This document shows, one piece after another, positions 63,081 through 64,000 of a stretch of 64,000 nucleotides of DNA. The notes beneath the pieces are model-generated. The model had not been told where the DNA came from, did not search any database, and was given only the letters and a program-made list of their open reading frames with translations. A program made the translations under genes and the position numbers. Origin of the DNA: Selenomonas sputigena ATCC 35185 (GTDB taxonomy: Bacteria > Bacillota > Negativicutes > Selenomonadales > Selenomonadaceae); contig NC_015437.1 in NCBI RefSeq assembly GCF_000208405.1, positions 1,109,501 to 1,173,500 of the forward strand, written 5' to 3'. Each line of letters starts with the position of its first letter. Within the stretch, counting starts at the first letter, position 1.

Positions 63081-64000
63081 GTGAAAAAAGGGATGAAGAC
63101 GGCAGCTTTGGCTGCTATTCTGGCAGGTTCTGCGGCTTGGTGCGGATGTTTGCCGGTTGCGGCTTCTGCGGTGGATGATGCGCTTGCACGCACGCTGGGA
63201 ACGTTCACGCCGGCCGCGCCTGTCGAACCGCAGAAGCCGAAAGCAGAGCAGCGGGAAGAACAGAAGCAGGTGCAGGAAACGCAGCCGAAGAACCCGCCCG
63301 AGCAAAAGCAAGAACCCGTGCGTGAGGATCGCCGTGAGCAAAAGCCTGCATCCAATGCTGCTGCTTCGCGAGATGCAGCAAAGCCGGCGCAGACGCTGCC
63401 GAAGCCGGATGCGGGCAAGATGGCGCAGGAACTTCCGAAAGAGCAGGGGGAAGTCGCTGGACAATCGCCGGACTTCGCCGCAATTCAGAGCGGAATTGCC
63501 AGCTACCAAAAGCGCGATCTCGATGCTGCCTACAGAGAATTCAGCAGGGCGATTGCAATCAATGGAGAAAATCCGACGGCTTTCGTCAATCGCGGCATCG
63601 TCTTGCGCGATATGAAGCGCTATGAGGAGGCGCAGAAGGATTTTCTCACGGCGCAGTCTTTCGATTCTCAGAATGCGCTTATTGAATTCGAGATGGGGCT
63701 GACCGCGCTTGCCCAAAATGACAGCGGCACGGCGTTCGCGCACATGGATCGAGCCGTTGCCTTACAGCCGAACGATATGGGGGCGCAGATGTATCGCGCT
63801 TCCTTGCTCTATCGTCTGGGGCGCTTCGATGATGCCATAGACGGCTACACGCATGTGCTCGAAAAAGCTGATGACGCTCTCAAACTGCGCGCCTATATCG
63901 AGCGCGGCTTGGCGAAGGAACAGAAGCAGGATTTTGCTTCTGCCGTGGACGATTATACGGCGGCATTGACGCTCGAAAAGGAAAATGCTCCAGCCTTGAG
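63081..64000 (+). CDS. Secreted TPR-repeat protein, 3' end outside the window
   Basis: 306 visible residues from GTG 63081 (GAGGTGA just upstream). N-terminal signal sequence (MKTAALAAILAGSAAW) with a Cys-containing segment (CGCLPVAASA) that could be a signal peptidase I site. Residues 45-130 are Pro/Gln/Lys/Glu-rich and probably disordered. At least four TPR units follow from about residue 135 (for example AYREFSRAIAINGENPTAFV and DAIDGYTHVLEKADD). A protein-interaction scaffold in the envelope is inferred. Ends without a stop at the window edge. Confidence 0.8.
   Translation, partial: MKKGMKTAALAAILAGSAAWCGCLPVAASAVDDALARTLGTFTPAAPVEPQKPKAEQREEQKQVQETQPKNPPEQKQEPVREDRREQKPASNAAASRDAAKPAQTLPKPDAGKMAQELPKEQGEVAGQSPDFAAIQSGIASYQKRDLDAAYREFSRAIAINGENPTAFVNRGIVLRDMKRYEEAQKDFLTAQSFDSQNALIEFEMGLTALAQNDSGTAFAHMDRAVALQPNDMGAQMYRASLLYRLGRFDDAIDGYTHVLEKADDALKLRAYIERGLAKEQKQDFASAVDDYTAALTLEKENAPAL

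Overview
The window looks like chromosomal DNA from a GC-rich, Gram-negative-type Firmicute of the Negativicutes, most likely a Selenomonas relative. This is inferred from protein content (pyruvate/oxaloacetate carboxyltransferase, UPF0210/UPF0237 pair, split purine cyclohydrolase, giant 2-hydroxyacyl-CoA dehydratase activase, monofunctional transglycosylase); no 16S gene is present. Coding density is high, codon use is strongly GC-biased, and many genes start at TTG or GTG behind good Shine-Dalgarno (SD) sites. Most long antisense frames are GC-driven shadows.

Layout. 1-2.1 kb: minus-strand carboxyltransferase (cut by the window edge) and a D-amino-acid aminotransferase. 2.2-7.4 kb: plus-strand operon ACT protein, UPF0210, nth, an ArgA-like acetyltransferase, aroF, tyrA, UPF0158. 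7.5-15.7 kb: an isolated rpoB-rpoC pair with a long leader holding an intrinsic terminator. 15.7-19.5 kb: minus-strand class III aminotransferase, U32 protein and Fur-family regulator. 19.6-23.5 kb: pyrK-pyrD, a lipoprotein and an M29 aminopeptidase, then tRNA-Leu(UAG) on the minus strand. 23.8-28.3 kb: an HTH-like protein, a small membrane-anchored protein, comEA-comEC. 28.4-29.7 kb: an AT-rich glycosyltransferase under its own promoter. 30-32.1 kb: XpaC/TM2 and TelA proteins. 32.2-38.2 kb: purE-C-M-N-H-D with a toxin-antitoxin (TA) cassette inserted between purH and purD. 38.3-44.6 kb: M16C peptidase, dapA, a secreted protein, a DUF454 protein, and minus-strand mtgA with a DUF2442/DUF4160 pair. 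44.7-52.9 kb: argC-J-B-D-F-G-H behind an ArgR-box-like palindrome. 53-55.9 kb: minus-strand MATE exporter, a small protein and CorA. 56.2-64 kb: giant activase, two DUF445 membrane proteins and a TPR protein cut by the window end.

Most notable observations. (1) An epsilon/zeta-like TA cassette lies between purH and purD, flanked by a 10-bp direct repeat that coincides with the purD ribosome-binding site. Its toxin gene is out of frame at a G8 tract inside the Walker A motif, which suggests phase variation or decay. (2) PurH consists only of the IMP cyclohydrolase domain. (3) RpoC carries an extra region of about 155 residues that reads as three tandem copies of a module normally present once. 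(4) A dispersed 27-bp hairpin repeat occurs three times in leaders or gene-upstream regions. (5) rpoBC has lost its usual ribosomal-protein neighbours and is preceded by a promoter-leader-terminator unit that could be a small RNA or attenuator.
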